The translations under genes were made by a program, and so were the position numbers. From NCBI GenBank assembly GCA_029564465.1, contig JAKQPY010000075.1, positions 8,670 through 72,669 of the forward strand: DNA of 64,000 bases. Reading direction: 5' to 3'. The DNA comes from JAGOEF01 sp029564465. Its GTDB lineage: Bacteria; Bacteroidota; Bacteroidia; Bacteroidales; ML635J-15. How positions within the stretch are numbered: the stretch's first letter is position 1; every line of letters begins with the position of its first letter. Below are positions 44,894-52,785 of the stretch, in pieces. A model generated the notes under the pieces. It saw only the letters and a program-made list of their open reading frames with translations. It was not told the DNA's origin and ran no database searches.

Positions 44894-45223
44894 TCAGGCT
44901 TTTATCATGGTAAGCAACATCTTAAACTGCTCGTTGGCAACAACGGCATGCGGAATATTGGCCGGCATGATAATGGTTTTACCTTCGTTAACGCTGTAGC
45001 TTACGCCATCGATAATTACTTCGGCGGTACCGTCTAACACCTGAATCATGGCATCAAACGGGGCTGTGTGTTCGCTCAGCGATTCACCTTTGTCGAATGC
45101 AAAAAGACTGAGGTTGCCCTGCGGTTTCTTAATAATCGTGCGGCTCACAATAGCCCCGGTCTGATACGAAACCATGTCGGCCAGATTCATTACACTGGCT
45201 TTTGGGAAATCCTGATTTTCCAT
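44894..45223 (-). CDS. Cupin-domain protein
   Basis: A 109-aa cupin. The first motif appears as GESLSEHTAPFDAMIQVLDG (residues about 46-65) with the His and Glu/Asp pattern, and the second as IIMPANIPHAVVAN (about 85-98). It probably binds a metal or small molecule. Its start (45223) lies 8 bp after the BFD-like gene's stop. An in-frame codon at 45280 would run back through that gene, so it is rejected. Its link to the hcp locus suggests a role in redox or nitrosative stress, but this is inference. Confidence 0.85.
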   Translation of the reverse strand: MENQDFPKASVMNLADMVSYQTGAIVSRTIIKKPQGNLSLFAFDKGESLSEHTAPFDAMIQVLDGTAEVIIDGVSYSVNEGKTIIMPANIPHAVVANEQFKMLLTMIKA

Positions 45224-45230
45224 AGTGTTT

Positions 45231-45410
45231 TTATTTTCTGAATTTCTTAAGTATTTCTTCAATATCTTCGATGCAACCACCGCAAACGGTTCCTGCTTCG
45301 GTTTTCTCCTGAATTTTTTCGACGGTGTCGCAGTTGTCGTTCAGAATTGCATCTTCAATTTGTTGTTCGGTTACCTGATTGCAGGTGCAGATAATTTTGT
45401 TGCTTCCCAT
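45231..45410 (-). CDS. BFD-like [2Fe-2S]-binding protein
   Basis: A 59-aa protein encoded between hcp and the cupins. It begins MGSNKIICTCNQVTEQQI and ends with GTVCGGCIEDIEEILKKFRK. The four cysteines follow the CxC...CxxC pattern of BFD-like domains, which bind a [2Fe-2S] cluster. In known systems such domains pass electrons or bind bacterioferritin. Here it is likely an electron or iron partner of hybrid cluster protein. It starts 71 bp after hcp, preceded by a candidate promoter and a strong hairpin. Confidence 0.88.
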   Translation of the reverse strand: MGSNKIICTCNQVTEQQIEDAILNDNCDTVEKIQEKTEAGTVCGGCIEDIEEILKKFRK

Positions 45411-45426
45411 AATAATTTTGTTTTAA

Positions 45427-45475
45427 ACAGGAACGGCGTAAAAGCCGTTCCTGTAAGGTTAATTTTTCAAATATA
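45427..45475 (-). promoter_or_regulatory. Candidate promoter and 11-bp hairpin leader before the BFD-like gene
   Basis: On the minus strand TATATTTG (45475-45468) matches TAnnTTTG; no good -33 box is seen. Downstream lies a perfect 11-bp stem (45427-45437 with 45444-45454, ACAGGAACGGC) with a six-base loop and only a weak T tail. It could act as a weak terminator after hcp or as an RNA stabiliser at the 5' end of the downstream genes. Confidence 0.45.
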
Positions 45476-45481
45476 ACAAAA

Positions 45482-47131
45482 TTATGCTGTCATTGCTGCA
45501 ATGTCAGCGTCAACTTCGGTGATTCCGGCAATTCCAAAATTTTGCACCAGTACGTTGGCTACAGCCGGCGAAAGGAATCCGGGCAATGTGGGGCCGAGAT
45601 GGATGTTTTTCACTCCAAGATACAACAGCGCCAGCAACACGATTACGGCTTTCTGTTCGTACCATGCAATGTTGTACACAATGGGAAGTTCGTTGATGTC
45701 TTTCAGTCCGAACACTTCCTTCAGGGTGAGTGCGATTACGGCCAGAGAGTAGCTGTCGTTGCACTGTCCTGCATCGAGTACACGGGGAATACCTCCGATG
45801 TTACCCAGTTCCAGTTTGTTGTAGCGGTATTTTGCACAGCCTGCGGTAAGAATTACGGTATCGGCAGGCAATTTAGCAGCAAATTCGGTGTAATAATCGC
45901 GCGATTTCATACGTCCGTCGCATCCTGCCATTACAAAGAATTTACGGATGGCGCCCGATTTTACGGCATCAACCACCTTGTCGGCGAGTTGCAATACCTG
46001 ATTGTGGGCAAATCCACCAATGATGGTTCCGTTTTCGATGGCTACCGGTGGCTGACATTTTTTGGCATGCTCAATAATTTCGGTGAAATCTTTAGTCTGG
46101 CCTTTCGGAGGATTTGGAATGTGTTTGGCTCCTTCTAATCCGGCAGCACCGGTGGTATAAATTTTACCGAGGTAACCTGCGTCTTTCTTCGGCGGTACAA
46201 TACAGTTGGTGGTGAAAAGGATGGGCCCGTTGAAGGTTTCGAATTCTTCGCGTTGTTTCCACCATGCGTTTCCGTAGTTACCCACGAAATGTTTGTATTT
46301 TTTGAAAGCGGGATAATAATTGGCCGGAAGCATTTCGCTGTGGGTGTAAACGTCAACGCCGGTTCCTTCGGTCTGATTCAGCAACTGCTCCATATCATTC
46401 AAATCGTGACCGCTGATGAGGATACCGGGACGGGTTCCCACACCAATGTTTACCTCAGTAATTTCGGGGTTTCCGAATCTTTCGGTATTGGCTTTATCGA
46501 GCAAGGCCATTACATCGACACCATATTTTCCGCATTCCATTACAAGGTCAATCAGTTCGGGAACGGTCTTTTCTTCGGTGGTGGCAGCCAGACCTTTTTG
46601 CATGAATGCGAAAATCTGGTTGTTCTGATAACCCAGATTAAATGCGTGTTCAGCGTAGGCAGCCATACCTTTAATTCCGTAGGTAAGCAGTTCTTTCAGC
46701 GAGCGGATGTCTTCGTTTTCGATCGAAAGCACACCAATGAGGCGGCTCTTGGCTTCCATTTCGGCCAAATCGTTGCTGAACCAGCGGGTACTGGAGTGCA
46801 TTTTTTCGGGAAGACTGATTCCTGCCCTTTCAATTTCTTTTTTTATCAGATCGCGTACTTCGAAACCCTGCCTGATTTTTTTCACGATGGCATCGTGATC
46901 GAAATTTGCATTGGTAATGGTAACAAACATGGCGTCGAAAACAAATTTGTTGACTTCGTCGTTCTCGATACCCTTTTCGCGGGCGATGTTAGCCAGAATA
47001 GATACTCCCTTGGTTACATAAACCAGCAGGTCCTGCATAATGGCTACATCTTCGGTTTTACCGCATACTCCGGCAATGGTGCACCCTGTGCCCTTTGCTG
47101 TTTCCTGACATTGATAACAAAACATACTCAT
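45482..47131 (-). CDS. hcp: Hybrid cluster protein (hydroxylamine reductase / S-nitrosylase type)
   Basis: A 549-aa protein of the class with the compact N-terminal cluster motif: FCYQCQETAKGTGCTIAGVCG (Cys at 5, 8, 17 and 23 or thereabouts). Hybrid-cluster ligands appear in GHDLNDMEQLL, THSEMLPANYYP (Glu) and the Cys-containing FTTNCIVPP, MAGCDGR, TAGCAKYRY and LDAGQCNDSYS. The enzyme reduces NO or hydroxylamine and is induced under nitrosative stress in anaerobes. It follows the ferredoxin-like gene by 37 bp. Its operon starts at a divergent regulator. Confidence 0.96.
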   Translation of the reverse strand: MSMFCYQCQETAKGTGCTIAGVCGKTEDVAIMQDLLVYVTKGVSILANIAREKGIENDEVNKFVFDAMFVTITNANFDHDAIVKKIRQGFEVRDLIKKEIERAGISLPEKMHSSTRWFSNDLAEMEAKSRLIGVLSIENEDIRSLKELLTYGIKGMAAYAEHAFNLGYQNNQIFAFMQKGLAATTEEKTVPELIDLVMECGKYGVDVMALLDKANTERFGNPEITEVNIGVGTRPGILISGHDLNDMEQLLNQTEGTGVDVYTHSEMLPANYYPAFKKYKHFVGNYGNAWWKQREEFETFNGPILFTTNCIVPPKKDAGYLGKIYTTGAAGLEGAKHIPNPPKGQTKDFTEIIEHAKKCQPPVAIENGTIIGGFAHNQVLQLADKVVDAVKSGAIRKFFVMAGCDGRMKSRDYYTEFAAKLPADTVILTAGCAKYRYNKLELGNIGGIPRVLDAGQCNDSYSLAVIALTLKEVFGLKDINELPIVYNIAWYEQKAVIVLLALLYLGVKNIHLGPTLPGFLSPAVANVLVQNFGIAGITEVDADIAAMTA

Positions 47132-47168
47132 AATTTTAAAATTTTTAGTTATTGGTTTTGGTGTTTAT

Positions 47169-48098
47169 TTAAATCCAGTTATTACTGATAATATTTCCGT
47201 CGATGCCGACCACGATTTCCTTTACGGGAACTTTCGATCCGGTTTCTTCGATGGCGCGTTTTACGATTTGTACCAGCGAGAAGCAGCAGGGCACTTCCAT
47301 TCGCATCACGGTAATGGTGTTGATATGCGCACCTGTTATGAGTGCTTTAATTTTATTGAGATATACATCGAGACCCTGATCGAGTTTCGGACAGGCAATC
47401 ACCAGTTTACGGCCTTTCAGGTAATCCTGATGGAAGTTTCCCATGCTGAAAGCGGTGCAATCGGCGGCAATCAGCAAGTCAGCTCCGTTGAAGTGTGGTG
47501 TAGAAGGGTTAATCAGATGCAGCTGAATAGGCCATTGGGTGAGTTCCGATTGCAACGAGCCTGTGCTTACCTGTGCGGCCGGTTTCTGAAAACTGCGCGC
47601 AGCCGAACCCGGACATCCTCCGCCATGATTATGACCATGTGCATGATGCACAGGCTCTTCAAACTCTTCATCGTGATCGTGGCCACCACAACCACACGAC
47701 GAAGCCTGCTGTTTGCTGCGTAAGCCTTCAACTACCTCCTCGATGCGGAAAGCCAATTCCTCCTTGTGGTCGAACAAATACGTAATGCCCTGTTTGAAAA
47801 ATACTTCCTGCTGATGGTCGAGCAGATGCTTCAGATGCGCAATAATGGTGTTTTTACCTTTGGGAATCATTCCCTTGATTACTTCCACCTCGTTGTATTC
47901 CTCAGCCTCGCGCTCCTCGATACTGATGGCTCCTTCGGGACAATGGCCCAGACAGGCTCCGAGTCCGTCACACATCAGGTCGCTGATAAGGCGTGCTTTT
48001 CCGTCAATAATTTGCAGGGCTCCTTCGTGGCAATTCGGTACACAATTACCACAACCATTACACAAATCTTCGTCAATTTTTATAATGCTTCTTTTCAT
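47169..48098 (-). CDS. Ferredoxin-like 4Fe-4S protein with His/Cys-rich insert
   Basis: A 309-aa protein. The N-terminus has two 4Fe-4S clusters (EDLCNGCGNCVPNCHEG near residue 11, then CDGLGACLGHCPEGA near 43). A helical region follows, then a Cys/His-rich segment (about 131-166: SCGCGGHDHDEEFEEPVHHA and HGHNHGGGCPGS) and a C-terminal domain with CPKLDQGLDVYL and MRMEVPCCFSL. It is the first gene of the hcp operon and probably the electron donor for Hcp. The C-terminal part is typical of Hcp-linked proteins; the metal role of the His-rich insert is inferred. Confidence 0.88.
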   Translation of the reverse strand: MKRSIIKIDEDLCNGCGNCVPNCHEGALQIIDGKARLISDLMCDGLGACLGHCPEGAISIEEREAEEYNEVEVIKGMIPKGKNTIIAHLKHLLDHQQEVFFKQGITYLFDHKEELAFRIEEVVEGLRSKQQASSCGCGGHDHDEEFEEPVHHAHGHNHGGGCPGSAARSFQKPAAQVSTGSLQSELTQWPIQLHLINPSTPHFNGADLLIAADCTAFSMGNFHQDYLKGRKLVIACPKLDQGLDVYLNKIKALITGAHINTITVMRMEVPCCFSLVQIVKRAIEETGSKVPVKEIVVGIDGNIISNNWI

Positions 48099-48110
48099 GT
48101 TGCTTTTGTT

Positions 48111-48118
48111 TTAAATTA
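48111..48118 (-). promoter_or_regulatory. Candidate -7 element of the hcp operon
   Basis: On the minus strand TAATTTAA resembles TAnnTTTG with two mismatches, 12 bp before the ferredoxin-like start. It is weak by itself; the neighbouring palindrome at 48153-48168 makes activation by a regulator plausible. Confidence 0.3.
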
Positions 48119-48152
48119 TGTCACAAAAATCGTTTGAAAATCCGAATGAAAA

Positions 48153-48168
48153 TGTAACATTTGTTACA
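48153..48168. promoter_or_regulatory. Perfect CRP/FNR-type palindrome, probable HcpR operator
   Basis: TGTAACATTTGTTACA consists of TGTAAC and GTTACA, exact reverse complements, with a 4-bp centre. It lies in the 90-bp gap between the divergent regulator and the hcp operon, centred about 28 bp before the regulator ATG and 62 bp before the operon ATG. The form is that of a CRP/FNR-family site. Regulation of both sides is inferred. Confidence 0.7.
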
Positions 48169-48188
48169 AAATTGAAAAAAAGCTTTAT

Positions 48189-48869
48189 ATGCCGGAAATA
48201 AATTTATTTAAAGTACTAACATCAGGGGCTGTTTTTGCAGGCCTCGATGAAGCAGCGGTAATGAAAATTCTTGCAGGAGTGCACTATCAGGTAAAGGCAT
48301 ACGAAAAAGACGGGATGGTAGCTACAAAGGGAGAGCCCTGCGAATGGCTGCAGGTGGTAATTTCGGGCACAGTGCGCGGCGAAATGACCGATACCGAAGG
48401 TAAGGTGTTGAAAATCGAAAATGTGGGAGCCGGACAGACAATTGCCATTGCTTTTTTGTACGGGCGAAATGCGCGGTATCCGGTGAATGTTATTGCCAAC
48501 AGCGACTGCAGCATATTCAGAATTTCGAAAACCGATATGATAAAAGTAATGCAGCAGTTTCCTCAGGTACTCGAGAACATGCTGATTATGGTTTCCGAAA
48601 AAGCACAATTTTTATCGGGAAGGATACATTTTCTCACCCTTAAAACAATCAAGGAAAAAATTGCTGCATATATAATAAGTAGGTTGCGACCAAACACCAT
48701 TTCGTTGGAACTCGACAAAAACCAGGGAGAACTGGCTGAATATTTCGGTGTGACACGCCCGGCCCTGGCCCGTGCGCTGAAACAGCTCGAAGATGAAAAG
48801 CTTATCGGGGTAAAAGGGAGAACCATTCAGGTTTTCAACAGGGAAGGTTTGCTCCGTTTATCAATGTAA
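48189..48869 (+). CDS. CRP/FNR-family transcriptional regulator (HcpR-like)
   Basis: A 226-aa regulator: cyclic-nucleotide-like sensor barrel (about 10-120, with VVISGTVRGEMTDTEGKV), a long dimerisation helix (about 125-150), and a winged helix-turn-helix with QGELAEYFGVTRPALARAL near residue 180. There is no FNR-type N-terminal Cys cluster. Position, opposite the hcp operon, and helix sequence fit HcpR, an NO-responsive regulator of hcp in several anaerobes. The palindrome upstream is its likely site. It could act on other genes too. Confidence 0.85.
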   Translation: MPEINLFKVLTSGAVFAGLDEAAVMKILAGVHYQVKAYEKDGMVATKGEPCEWLQVVISGTVRGEMTDTEGKVLKIENVGAGQTIAIAFLYGRNARYPVNVIANSDCSIFRISKTDMIKVMQQFPQVLENMLIMVSEKAQFLSGRIHFLTLKTIKEKIAAYIISRLRPNTISLELDKNQGELAEYFGVTRPALARALKQLEDEKLIGVKGRTIQVFNREGLLRLSM

Positions 48870-48985
48870 ATGGGGCTGGCACACATATTGAGTCAGTGAT
48901 TGCCACACGTATTGATTAAAATTTAAAATCATTCGTAATTTTTAAGTATTTTATTTATTTTAGCAACCAAACAAAAAGTATAATT

Positions 48986-50551
48986 ATGAAAAAGCTCATT
49001 TTGTCGGTCGTGTTTGCTCTCTGTATTGCAGCATCAGTGCTTTCGCAACCTTTGGCAGTAAATTTCGGAGGAGGTCTCGACTACACAATGCCGAAGAATA
49101 ACGACATGGTTCGGCTTATTGGTGGCGATTCACGAAGTATGTTTGCCATCAGAATCGACGATAAAGACCAGTTATATCTCGATCAGTTCGATGCCAACTC
49201 GATGATGCAGTCTTCAACCAGTCCGCTGACTATTCCTTCGGTCGATGGTATCCAGGGCAAATTTGTGGATTTGTTTTTTATCGATGGAAAATTGATTCTT
49301 TTCACCGAAGTGCTGAACAATACCCGAAAAGAAAAAACCCTGTATGCTCAGTTTATTGATGACAGGGGTAAAATTATGGGTGAAACCGAACCCATTGGCC
49401 GTTTGCTGGAGCAAAACACAGCGGTTGATTTTAATGTGGAACTCAGCAGCGATGGTGAATATATTTTCGTGTATTACAATCAACCTTTTGTGAAGTACAA
49501 CGAAGAGTTATTTTATCTCAAAGTTTTCGGTTCAGACCTTGAAGAAAAATATGATGTTGACGTAAAACTTCCGATGAACAATCTGGTTTTCTCCGTTGTT
49601 CAGTACGAAACCAACAAACTGGGGCTGGTGTATATGATTGCCGAGATTACCCCCGAAAAGCGTAACAAACGCAGTAATGTATCGGCAGCCAGTCAGTTTA
49701 AACTGATAGTTTACGATGTGAAAGCCGACAAAGCTGAAGCCTACGATATCAAAGCAGAAAAATACGAACTTGCCAACCTGATTATGGGTACCGATTTGTC
49801 GGGTAATGTTGACATTTATGGATTAATGACCCGTAAAGGAAAAGTTGAAACGGAAGGAATTTTCCATAAAAAATTCGATATTACGACCCGTAAATTTATT
49901 TCGGCTGATGCCAAAAAAGGGTATTATATTTTCAAACGTGAGGAATTACCGGAATTCCGGAACCCCAGGGTTTCAGAACGCATTGATCAGGTGTATAACT
50001 ATGCATTGAAAAACGTATTGTACCTGGCCAACGGTAGTTCAGTTGTTGTAATGGAGCATCAGAACTACTGGATGGATTCGATGCCCGACCCGCAGACAAA
50101 ACAAACCACCTATCAGGAGTACCTTAAGTTTAACGATATTCTGATTGCCTGCACCGATGCACAAAACAACATGATTTGGATGAAGCGCATTCCCAAAAGC
50201 CAGAAAAGCTACAACGACTATGGCAAATATTCATCATTTTACGCTACGGTTAACCTCGATTGGGTGATGCTATTTTATAACGATAACCCCAAGAACATAA
50301 AGAACCTGAGTAAAAAGATTCTCGATGGGACCAAATACTCTTCCTGCTTTTTACCCGACCGTACGGGCAATCCCGTTGTGGTGAGTGTATTTGCTGATGG
50401 CGACATCATTGGGTATCCGATGTTCGAAAAGAAACAGAAGAAAAATATCATTGTTCCGTCGATGATTACCCGCTATGGCGACACCTATATGGCATACACC
50501 CAGAAAGGGGTAAAGTATAAATTTGGGACTTTCACCATTTCGCTTCGATAG
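48986..50551 (+). CDS. Exported protein of unknown function
   Basis: A 521-aa protein with a signal peptide (residues 1-20, ending VLSQP). The mature part has repeated strand-turn units with Asp/Gly turns (for example FIDGKLILFTEVL, SSDGEYIFVYYNQ, DLSGNVDIYGLM), which suggests a beta-propeller. No catalytic motif or T9SS tail is visible, so a periplasmic or outer-membrane-associated place is likely. It lies downstream of the regulator, with its own gap of 116 bp, and ends at a terminator. Family not recognised. Confidence 0.7.
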   Translation: MKKLILSVVFALCIAASVLSQPLAVNFGGGLDYTMPKNNDMVRLIGGDSRSMFAIRIDDKDQLYLDQFDANSMMQSSTSPLTIPSVDGIQGKFVDLFFIDGKLILFTEVLNNTRKEKTLYAQFIDDRGKIMGETEPIGRLLEQNTAVDFNVELSSDGEYIFVYYNQPFVKYNEELFYLKVFGSDLEEKYDVDVKLPMNNLVFSVVQYETNKLGLVYMIAEITPEKRNKRSNVSAASQFKLIVYDVKADKAEAYDIKAEKYELANLIMGTDLSGNVDIYGLMTRKGKVETEGIFHKKFDITTRKFISADAKKGYYIFKREELPEFRNPRVSERIDQVYNYALKNVLYLANGSSVVVMEHQNYWMDSMPDPQTKQTTYQEYLKFNDILIACTDAQNNMIWMKRIPKSQKSYNDYGKYSSFYATVNLDWVMLFYNDNPKNIKNLSKKILDGTKYSSCFLPDRTGNPVVVSVFADGDIIGYPMFEKKQKKNIIVPSMITRYGDTYMAYTQKGVKYKFGTFTISLR

Positions 50552-50571
50552 AAATTAAAAAGAGTTGATAT

Positions 50572-50600
50572 AAAAAGCGCAGAGAAATTCTGCGTTTTTT
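50572..50600 (+). terminator. Rho-independent terminator
   Basis: CGCAGA pairs with TCTGCG around a five-base loop (GAAAT), flanked by an A run before and six T after, 20 bp beyond the stop of the exported protein gene. Confidence 0.85.
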
Positions 50601-50673
50601 GTTTTACAATTCAGTGAGTTGCAATTTTATCGTTACCTTGCACCGGACAAATCATCTGAACTCAGGCTCTGAT

Positions 50674-51417
50674 ATGGCGAAGGCCTTTAAAATATTACTG
50701 ATTTTGTGCGTTGCTTTTGTATCGTCTCACTTTACTAAGGGACAACAGGTGCAGCAGGCTCCCGATTTTACCATTACCGACACGGATGGAAACACGGTAA
50801 ACCTGTATAGCATTCTTGATGAAGGAAAAACTGTGCTGCTGTTTTTTTTCAATATCGACTGCGGACATTGCCACTTACAGGCCCCCGATGTTGACTCGGT
50901 ATGGCAGGCAACAGGTTTTGGAGCAGGGAATGTCGTGGTTTGGGGCTTCGAGACATCAACACTCCAGGAGGTTTACAACGAAGATGTTGTATTATTTAAA
51001 ACCGAAACCGGCATTGGGTTTCCTTGTTTCTCGAATTATAATCAGGAACCGGTGCATCAATATTTCAATGTAAGCTATACTCCACAGATTCACATTATCT
51101 GTCCCGATAAACGCCGTTCGGAAATATCGTTTTACGAGATGCTCGAAAGCATTGCCGGATGCGGGCCAAACATTATTACCAATCTGCCCGCAATAAACCC
51201 GCTAACAGCCATAATAACAGACAAGCATCTTCTCATCGAAAATGCGGGTAGAGAAAGAATTAAAATTCAGGTGTTTAATATGTTGGGAGTTTGTGTTTTT
51301 TCGGGTGAAGTAGAAGCAGAAAGCCAGATTTTGGTTGCTTTACCCGAAAATGCTGATGTGTTTTTACTGCGATCGGTTTCTGGCGGAATGGCTCATGTTT
51401 TGAAAATAGTGAGATAG
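50674..51417 (+). CDS. Thioredoxin-like protein with T9SS-type tail
   Basis: A 247-aa exported protein: signal peptide (to about residue 24), a redoxin/thioredoxin domain (about 27-165) with active-site CGHC in NIDCGHCHLQAPD near 62 and a cis-Pro in SYTPQIHII. The last 70 residues (IKIQVFNMLGVCVFSGEV to the end) resemble a T9SS type A sorting domain. The CGHC pair is that of disulfide isomerases. The start at 50674 is chosen for the signal peptide. It is followed after 1 bp by a lipoprotein gene, so the two are one operon. Confidence 0.78.
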   Translation: MAKAFKILLILCVAFVSSHFTKGQQVQQAPDFTITDTDGNTVNLYSILDEGKTVLLFFFNIDCGHCHLQAPDVDSVWQATGFGAGNVVVWGFETSTLQEVYNEDVVLFKTETGIGFPCFSNYNQEPVHQYFNVSYTPQIHIICPDKRRSEISFYEMLESIAGCGPNIITNLPAINPLTAIITDKHLLIENAGRERIKIQVFNMLGVCVFSGEVEAESQILVALPENADVFLLRSVSGGMAHVLKIVR

Positions 51418-51418
51418 T

Positions 51419-51781
51419 ATGATAAAACGGATTTTCTTTTTTTTCGTTGCGGCAATTGTTTGCATGCAGGCTTGCGAAACAATCTATAATTACGATTTAA
51501 GTTTTACGATGACACCGGGAGGTCAATCGGTGCGTAATGCTCTGGCAGATTTTATTCCCGAATCGGTGAACGCTCGTAAAGGAAGTATTTCGAACGATAT
51601 CGAAATTATGTTTCAGCAGATTGATGCCAGTCAGCAGACCATAATTGATTCGTTGCGCAACGATTTGCGACCAACATCCGACACTACGGTGGTTTTTTCG
51701 CTTGATGTTTCGGCTCTTGACCCCGACAACAAAGTAACTACCCGAAACTACACACGTAATTTTTCGCTACCGGCGTGGTAA
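51419..51781 (+). CDS. Small lipoprotein of unknown function
   Basis: A 120-aa protein with a lipobox (MQAC, acylated Cys near residue 19). The mature part is short, polar and without recognised motif; it contains a possible helical stretch (SNDIEIMFQQIDASQQTI) and ends in LPAW. It begins 1 bp after the thioredoxin-like gene, so it likely shares its transcript. Family unknown. Confidence 0.65.
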   Translation: MIKRIFFFFVAAIVCMQACETIYNYDLSFTMTPGGQSVRNALADFIPESVNARKGSISNDIEIMFQQIDASQQTIIDSLRNDLRPTSDTTVVFSLDVSALDPDNKVTTRNYTRNFSLPAW

Positions 51782-51829
51782 TTCATTGCTAAAATACGTA
51801 ACTTTACTTGCTTATTTAATTGCTTGACT

Positions 51830-52780
51830 ATGAAAAAAGTCCTAGTGCTCGATTCGGTTCATCCGGTGATGTGTGAAATACTTCAGGCTGCCGGTTACGA
51901 AACAGTGGTAAACACCAAGATGTCGCGATACGAGTTGATACTCGAAATAATCAACTATTCAGGTATCATTCTGCGTAGCCGCATTACCATGGATAAAGAA
52001 ATTATTGATCGTGCGAGAAAGCTGGAGTTTATTGGCCGGGTTGGAGCCGGAATGGAAAGTATCGATGTGGAATATGCTGCTTCAAAAGGGATTGTTTGCT
52101 TCAATTCGCCCGAAGGCAACCGCGATGCAGTAGCCGAACATGCTCTCGGTATGCTGCTGGCTATCGAAAATAATCTATTTCATGCCAGTTTGCAGGTGAA
52201 AAGCGGCAAATGGATTCGCGAAGAGAATCGGGGGGTCGAACTGAAGGGCAAAACCATTGGTATTATTGGTTATGGAAATATGGGCAGTGCATTTGCCCGG
52301 CGGCTGAGCGGATTTGGGTGCAGGGTACTGGCTTACGATAAGTACAAATCAGGGTATTCCGATCAGTTTGCAACGGAGTGCGACATGCAGACGATATTTG
52401 AGGAAACCGATGTATTAAGCCTGCATGTTCCATTGACAGCAGAAACACAGTATTTGTTTTGCACAGGCTATATTTCTAATTTCAGGAAAAACATTGTTTT
52501 AATAAACACTGCCCGTGGGCCCGTGGTAAAAACGGCCGATCTGGTCGATGGAATGAAAAGGGGAAAGATTGTTGCAGCAGCCCTTGATGTGATTGAATAT
52601 GAGGAAACATCGTTTGAGCAAACATCCGACCTGCTGCAACATGCGGAATTTCGCTATCTGGCAGCATCAGACAAGGTAATTCTTACACCACATATTGCCG
52701 GATGGACAGTAGAATCGAAATACAAATTGTCGGAAGTGCTGGCAAATAAAATTGTTTCACATTTCAGGAATAAATCCTAA
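51830..52780 (+). CDS. D-2-hydroxyacid dehydrogenase (SerA-like)
   Basis: A 316-aa NAD-dependent dehydrogenase. The substrate domain contains GRVGAGMESIDVEYA near residue 70. The nucleotide-binding motif is GIIGYGNMGSAFARRL near 147. The catalytic Arg (NTARGPVV), Glu and His (LTPHIAGWT near 288) are in place. It lacks the ACT domain of full SerA, so 3-phosphoglycerate dehydrogenase is possible but not certain; it might reduce another 2-ketoacid. The ATG at 51830 is preferred to a TTG two codons earlier. It is followed 5 bp later by the DUF2148 gene. Confidence 0.85.
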   Translation: MKKVLVLDSVHPVMCEILQAAGYETVVNTKMSRYELILEIINYSGIILRSRITMDKEIIDRARKLEFIGRVGAGMESIDVEYAASKGIVCFNSPEGNRDAVAEHALGMLLAIENNLFHASLQVKSGKWIREENRGVELKGKTIGIIGYGNMGSAFARRLSGFGCRVLAYDKYKSGYSDQFATECDMQTIFEETDVLSLHVPLTAETQYLFCTGYISNFRKNIVLINTARGPVVKTADLVDGMKRGKIVAAALDVIEYEETSFEQTSDLLQHAEFRYLAASDKVILTPHIAGWTVESKYKLSEVLANKIVSHFRNKS

Positions 52781-52785
52781 CAGGT

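Noticed and set aside
45427..45454. Hairpin after hcp as a definite terminator
   Set aside because: The stem is strong but lacks a good T run, and genes of the same locus follow; kept only as a regulatory candidate.
46253..47188. Long open frame opposite hcp
   Set aside because: Lies antisense to a conserved enzyme gene and has no family features.
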